From an uncultured Collinsella sp. (GTDB lineage: Bacteria; Actinomycetota; Coriobacteriia; Coriobacteriales; Coriobacteriaceae), in the NCBI GenBank assembly GCA_900549535.1, contig UROR01000078.1, positions 1 through 9,096 on the forward strand: a DNA stretch of 9,096 nucleotides. The letters run 5' to 3'. The notes under the pieces are model-generated. The model ran no database searches and had not been told where the DNA came from. It saw nothing but the letters and a program-made list of their open reading frames with translations. The translations under genes and the position numbers were made by a program. Positions 6,826 through 9,096 of this stretch are shown piece after piece (position 1 is the first letter of the stretch; each line of letters opens with the position of its first letter).

Positions 6826-6854
6826 AGTCTAGCCCATAAGCACATGGGCGTCAG
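6826..6854 (-). promoter_or_regulatory. Promoter of fchA-folD with an internal operator-like inverted repeat
   Basis: CTGACG (6849-6854) and TAGACT (6826-6831) are spaced by exactly 17 bp. A perfect inverted repeat GCCCAT-N6-ATGGGC (6832-6849) fills the spacer and touches both boxes, the usual position of a repressor site. The predicted leader is about 70 nt. Confidence 0.5.
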
Positions 6855-6909
6855 CGCACCTGGCCATCGCGGATTTCTATGACGAACGATAGGCCATGCC
6901 AACGCAAAC

Positions 6910-6927
6910 ATGGGACACATGGCCCAC
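6910..6927 (+). promoter_or_regulatory. 18-bp dyad-symmetric element, copy 1
   Basis: ATGGGACACATGGCCCAC occurs here and again, identically, at 7881-7898, in each case upstream of one of the twin lipoproteins. The inner 16 bp have the symmetric form TGGGnCnnnnGnCCCA. This looks like a binding site for a dimeric regulator; the regulator is unknown. Confidence 0.55.
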
Positions 6928-7125
6928 GTTTCGAGACTCCCGGGCAGCGGCAACTGGGGCATACATATAGGTAAGGAGCCCCATGTTGGGGCAACGCTCA
7001 TCACGGCACCGGACGACGAATGGAGGAATCACCGCACAGCAAACAAAGTCATCATGTGCACGCGCAACCGCCGCCCCAGCGATCCGCGGCACACGATGTC
7101 CCTGGCAGACAAGGAGGACGCCACC

Positions 7126-7728
7126 ATGAAGAAAAAGACCCTATCAATCCTTTCCCTTTGCATCGCCCTCTTTGCCGCATTTGCCCTTGTCGGCTGCGGC
7201 GGGAACGCATCGGGCGGGGGCAGCAGCGCATCCAAGAGCGAGGGCAAGGAAAAGGCCCCCGTCGCCAAGAAGACCGACTTTATCTGGTTTAAGGTCGAGA
7301 TGCCCGAGGGCGTCGGCGTAAGCGACTCCGCCGGCAAGAATGCCGACAGGGTCCAGCTCACCTTCCCCGAAGACGAGAACGCCTCGGCCGATCGCTTTAT
7401 CCCCGTTTGGAAAAAAGCGATGACAGCCGAGGAATCCCACGCCGACCAGGCAGAAAAGAAGGGGGATACGTTCCAGTGGAAGGATGGCGGGTCCGTCGAG
7501 TATAACGGCAGGACGTGGCTCGTCGGAACATACGAGGACAACAGCGGCATCTCAACCATGCTTTTTACCGACGTTGAGCCGGGAAGCGTCTACGTCCTCA
7601 TCTCGAACTTCGACCAGCACAAGAAAGAAGCCGAGACGCTCCTCAACTCCATCGAGTTCCCCGATGACATGGCAGAGGCAGTTTCCGAGGCGCGCGAAGT
7701 CGAGATTTCGAGCATCGAGCTCAAGTAA
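7126..7728 (+). CDS. Lipoprotein of unknown function, paralogue 1
   Basis: The product has 200 residues. The start at 7126 has AAGGAGG 8 nt upstream and gives a clean lipoprotein signal: MKKK, a hydrophobic core, then the lipobox ALVGC with Cys24 as the lipidated residue. The frame is open farther upstream (to 6910), but that extension would bury the signal. A Gly/Ser/Lys linker (25-48) leads to a compact domain of about 150 residues starting TDFIWFKVE (50-58). Further blocks shared with the neighbour are DRFIPV, YNGRTW, FTDVEPGSVYV and a charged C-terminal helix. The domain is rich in aromatic beta-strand patterns and reminded me of small PsbP/Mog1-like periplasmic or surface lipoproteins, but I do not recognise a named family. 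It should be anchored on the outer face of the membrane. It ends in its own terminator, so it is probably monocistronic. Confidence 0.85.
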   Translation: MKKKTLSILSLCIALFAAFALVGCGGNASGGGSSASKSEGKEKAPVAKKTDFIWFKVEMPEGVGVSDSAGKNADRVQLTFPEDENASADRFIPVWKKAMTAEESHADQAEKKGDTFQWKDGGSVEYNGRTWLVGTYEDNSGISTMLFTDVEPGSVYVLISNFDQHKKEAETLLNSIEFPDDMAEAVSEAREVEISSIELK

Positions 7729-7798
7729 CGGGACACCCGCACGCGCCTACGCGCACCTGCGCACATGCGCCCCATTAAAGCAACGGGCACCCAACCCC

Positions 7799-7834
7799 GG
7801 GGAGGGCCGACAGGCATCGGCCCTCCCCTCTTTT
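7799..7834 (+). terminator. Strong intrinsic terminator after lipoprotein 1
   Basis: A perfect 12-bp stem, GGGGAGGGCCGA (7799-7810) with TCGGCCCTCCCC (7817-7828), has a 6-nt loop and is followed by TCTTTT. Confidence 0.92.
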
Positions 7835-7880
7835 GGCCCCGCGCATATTGCCACTTGTCGGCGCAAATCCGACCCTCAGA

Positions 7881-7898
7881 ATGGGACACATGGCCCAC
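7881..7898 (+). promoter_or_regulatory. 18-bp dyad-symmetric element, copy 2
   Basis: An exact second copy of ATGGGACACATGGCCCAC lies 73 nt before the start codon of lipoprotein 2. If the -10 at 7919-7924 is right, the centre of the element falls about 41.5 bp before the transcript start, a typical position for an activator that overlaps the -35. Confidence 0.55.
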
Positions 7899-7918
7899 CC
7901 TAGCGAGCCGTCCACGCG

Positions 7919-7924
7919 TACAGT
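7919..7924 (+). promoter_or_regulatory. Candidate -10 box of lipoprotein 2
   Basis: TACAGT lies 20 bp after the 18-bp element. No recognisable -35 is found at 16-18 bp (the sequence there is CACCCT), in keeping with an activator-dependent promoter. Tentative. Confidence 0.3.
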
Positions 7925-7971
7925 AAAGGCAGGTAATCCATGGGCGGTTACAGATCGAGGAGGACACGACC

Positions 7972-8565
7972 ATGAAAAAGAAGGCCTTTGCGATTCTCAC
8001 ACTCTGCATCAGTCTCCTTGCCGCGGTTGCCCTGGTGGGTTGCGGCGGAAGCGGCGGCGCTACCGGCAGTGGCGGTGGCGGCGGCGCAGAAAAGCCAGCC
8101 GTGGATATGAGGACCGACTTCATTTGGTTTAAGGTCGAGGTGCCCGAGGGCGTCGAGATCACCGACGTTGCCGGCGACACCGCCGACAGGGCCCAGTTTA
8201 AGTTCACCGAGAGCGAGCACGCCAGCGATCGCTTCATCCCTGTCTTCGACTCTGACAAGAACGCTGACGAGCTGTTCGACTACGAGGCCAAATGGAAGGC
8301 CAACTTTGAGTGGACCGAGAATGATCCCGTCAAGTACAACGGCAAGACTTGGCGCAACGCTTCCTATACACACTCGGGCGGCGTAACGACCGAATACTTC
8401 ACCGACGTTGACGGCGGCAGTGTGTATGTGCGTATCGACAACGTCGAGGAGCACAAGGACGCCGTCGAGACCATGATGAAGTCTCTGGAATTTGCCGACG
8501 ACATCGCCGAAGCCAAGGCCGAGGCCATGGACGTCAAGCTCGACGATATCGAGATCAAGCGCTAA
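7972..8565 (+). CDS. Lipoprotein of unknown function, paralogue 2
   Basis: The product has 197 residues and is a clear paralogue of the preceding gene. The ATG at 7972 follows GAGGAGG by a normal spacing. The signal is MKKK plus a hydrophobic core with lipobox ALVGC, and Cys24 falls at the same position as in paralogue 1. The linker (25-46) is almost pure Gly/Ser/Ala, and paralogue 1 has a Lys/Glu-rich one. The folded domain starts TDFIWFKVE (48-56) and shares DRFIPV, YNGKTW, FTDVDGGSVYV and a C-terminal acidic helix with paralogue 1. The middle part (about residues 85-105) diverges and is more acidic here, so the two may bind different partners or ligands. Function is unknown. The gene lies between its own 18-bp element and its own terminator, which suggests separate transcription from paralogue 1. 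Confidence 0.85.
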   Translation: MKKKAFAILTLCISLLAAVALVGCGGSGGATGSGGGGGAEKPAVDMRTDFIWFKVEVPEGVEITDVAGDTADRAQFKFTESEHASDRFIPVFDSDKNADELFDYEAKWKANFEWTENDPVKYNGKTWRNASYTHSGGVTTEYFTDVDGGSVYVRIDNVEEHKDAVETMMKSLEFADDIAEAKAEAMDVKLDDIEIKR

Positions 8566-8637
8566 GCGACTGGCGAGCGCAACGGGAAACACGGTCGCAG
8601 TGCAAACAAGCGACGGTACCCCAGCGCTTCGTACCCA

Positions 8638-8669
8638 GGGAGGGCCGGTAAACCGACCCTCCCTTTCTT
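8638..8669 (+). terminator. Intrinsic terminator after lipoprotein 2
   Basis: GGGAGGG(C)CGG (8638-8648) pairs with CCG(A)CCCTCCC (8653-8663) around a TAAA loop with one internal mismatch, followed by TTTCTT. The stem core resembles that of the terminator after lipoprotein 1. Confidence 0.88.
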
Positions 8670-8821
8670 ATGCCGGTAGCCGACGAACGCGAGGATGCCG
8701 GACGCCGGAACCGCCCCAAATGTGGCAACAGTACGAAAACGATAAACACCCCAACACGTCCGCCCACCGATTTATTGCGCCGCGCAGACAATTAAACCAG
8801 CATCTTTAAACATCTGGGCAG

Positions 8822-8827
8822 TATAGT
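8822..8827 (+). promoter_or_regulatory. Candidate -10 box of the last gene
   Basis: TATAGT matches the -10 consensus at five of six positions and lies 43 nt before the start codon, after an AT-rich stretch. No good -35 is present at the usual distance. Confidence 0.35.
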
Positions 8828-8870
8828 GACCAAAACTATCGCATAACCGCACCCTGCGAATGGAGGAGTC

Positions 8871-9096
8871 ATGGCCGAACATCATGCCATCAGTCGCCGA
8901 GCGTTTACGCTGGGCTTAGGTCTTGCGGCGCTGTCGCCGCTTGCAAGCCTGCCAGAAACCGCGGCACCGGGCATTCCCCTGCGAGCGGCATTTGCAGACG
9001 ACACGCCCAAACCGGCGGAGCACCTCGGTAATTTCGTCATTCGCCTTCGCCCCGCGGGCTATTTTCGCACCGCGAGCGTCAACCAAGACGGCAACG
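8871..9096 (+). CDS. Exported protein with twin-arginine-like signal, partial (3' end off the right edge)
   Basis: The 75 visible codons start at the ATG at 8871, with GGAGGAG a few bases upstream. Residues 8-12 are SRRAF, followed by a moderately hydrophobic stretch (TLGLGLAALSPLASL) and an AFA cleavage site (after Ala42). This fits a Tat signal peptide, although the +2 to +4 positions after RR are not ideal and Sec export is possible. The mature part begins DDTPKPAEHLGNFVIRLRPAGYF, which I cannot place in a family. It is the first visible gene after the duplicated lipoproteins and seems to have its own promoter. Confidence 0.75.
   Translation, partial: MAEHHAISRRAFTLGLGLAALSPLASLPETAAPGIPLRAAFADDTPKPAEHLGNFVIRLRPAGYFRTASVNQDGN

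Larger units (their letters stand above)
6755..7125. other. Divergent intergenic region between fchA and the first lipoprotein gene
   Basis: It holds the fchA promoter (6826-6854), the first copy of the 18-bp dyad element (6910-6927) and a leader of about 150-200 nt for the lipoprotein. In the leader two hairpins share one strand: GGGGC (6956-6960) with GCCCC (6978-6982), or GCCCC (6978-6982) with GGGGC (6988-6992). An AAGGAG-preceded short frame (6983-7129) runs into the lipoprotein start. No convincing -35/-10 pair for the lipoprotein was found; TACATA/TATAGG near 6962-6971 is the best -10 candidate. Confidence 0.5.
6910..8669 (+). repeat. Tandem duplication: element + lipoprotein + terminator, two copies
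   Basis: Unit 1 spans about 6910-7834 and unit 2 about 7881-8669. Both have the same order: identical 18-bp element, an AGGAGG-led lipoprotein gene, and a terminator with a GGGAGGGCCG/CCCTCCC stem. The coding parts keep long stretches of near-identical DNA, for example around 7273-7314 against 8113-8154. The leaders differ in length, about 200 against 75 nt, and share little beyond the 18-mer. Confidence 0.65.
8566..8870. other. Intergenic region between lipoprotein 2 and the last gene
   Basis: It holds the lipoprotein 2 terminator (8638-8669) and a -10-like TATAGT (8822-8827) for the next gene. Downstream of that box ATAGT-N7-ACTAT (8823-8839) forms a small inverted repeat. I see no small gene, RNA gene or 18-bp element copy in it. 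Confidence 0.5.

Noticed and set aside
6910..7125. N-terminal extension of lipoprotein 1 starting at the ATG of the 18-bp element
   Set aside because: The frame is open, but the extension would bury the lipoprotein signal and lacks a ribosome-binding site. The ATG at 7126 has AAGGAGG at ideal spacing and matches the paralogue.
8566..8870. tRNA or small RNA gene in the gap before the last gene
   Set aside because: No cloverleaf, no CCA-type end and no stable hairpin were seen apart from the lipoprotein terminator.

Overview
The window looks like a chromosomal segment from a GC-rich anaerobic actinobacterium of the class Coriobacteriia, probably Collinsella or a close relative. This is inferred from base composition, the gene repertoire (C69 dipeptidase, FchA plus a FolD-like protein, ABC1/UbiB kinase with a phasin-like partner) and the style of the secreted proteins. 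No rRNA marker is present, so the genus is not proven. There is no sign of phage, insertion sequence, CRISPR array or tRNA.

Left part (1-3536, all minus strand). The edge holds the N-terminal 348 residues of a secreted protein with DUF4430 (transcobalamin C-terminal-like) repeats. Its roughly 240-nt leader contains a cobalamin riboswitch (about 1104-1283), preceded by a promoter that abuts the terminator of the next transcription unit. That unit is a two-gene operon: a small phasin-like protein followed, 8 nt later, by an ABC1/UbiB-type kinase. The kinase gene is broken near 1800-1806. A small deletion and frameshift separate the kinase domain from its membrane-spanning C-terminus.

Middle part (3636-6748, minus strand). 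A C69 dipeptidase (PepD-like) stands apparently alone. Upstream of it is a tight fchA-folD operon with 2 nt between the genes. The FolD-like protein keeps the Rossmann half and the substrate-side Tyr and Asp, but carries Ala and Phe where canonical bifunctional enzymes have the catalytic Lys and Gln. FchA next to it is itself a methenyl-THF cyclohydrolase/cyclodeaminase-family protein, so the pair may split the two steps of the one-carbon pathway. The operon promoter contains a perfect 6+6 inverted repeat between its -35 and -10 boxes.

Right part (6900-9096, plus strand). Two paralogous lipoprotein genes of unknown function lie in tandem. Each has its own leader and strong terminator, and each is preceded by the same exact 18-bp dyad-symmetric element. 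The whole unit (element, lipoprotein, terminator) appears to have been duplicated. The window ends in the first 75 codons of an exported protein with a twin-arginine-like signal.

Most noteworthy: the shared 18-bp element and duplicated lipoprotein units; the FolD-like protein lacking cyclohydrolase residues beside FchA; the riboswitch-controlled DUF4430 surface protein; and the disrupted ABC1 kinase.
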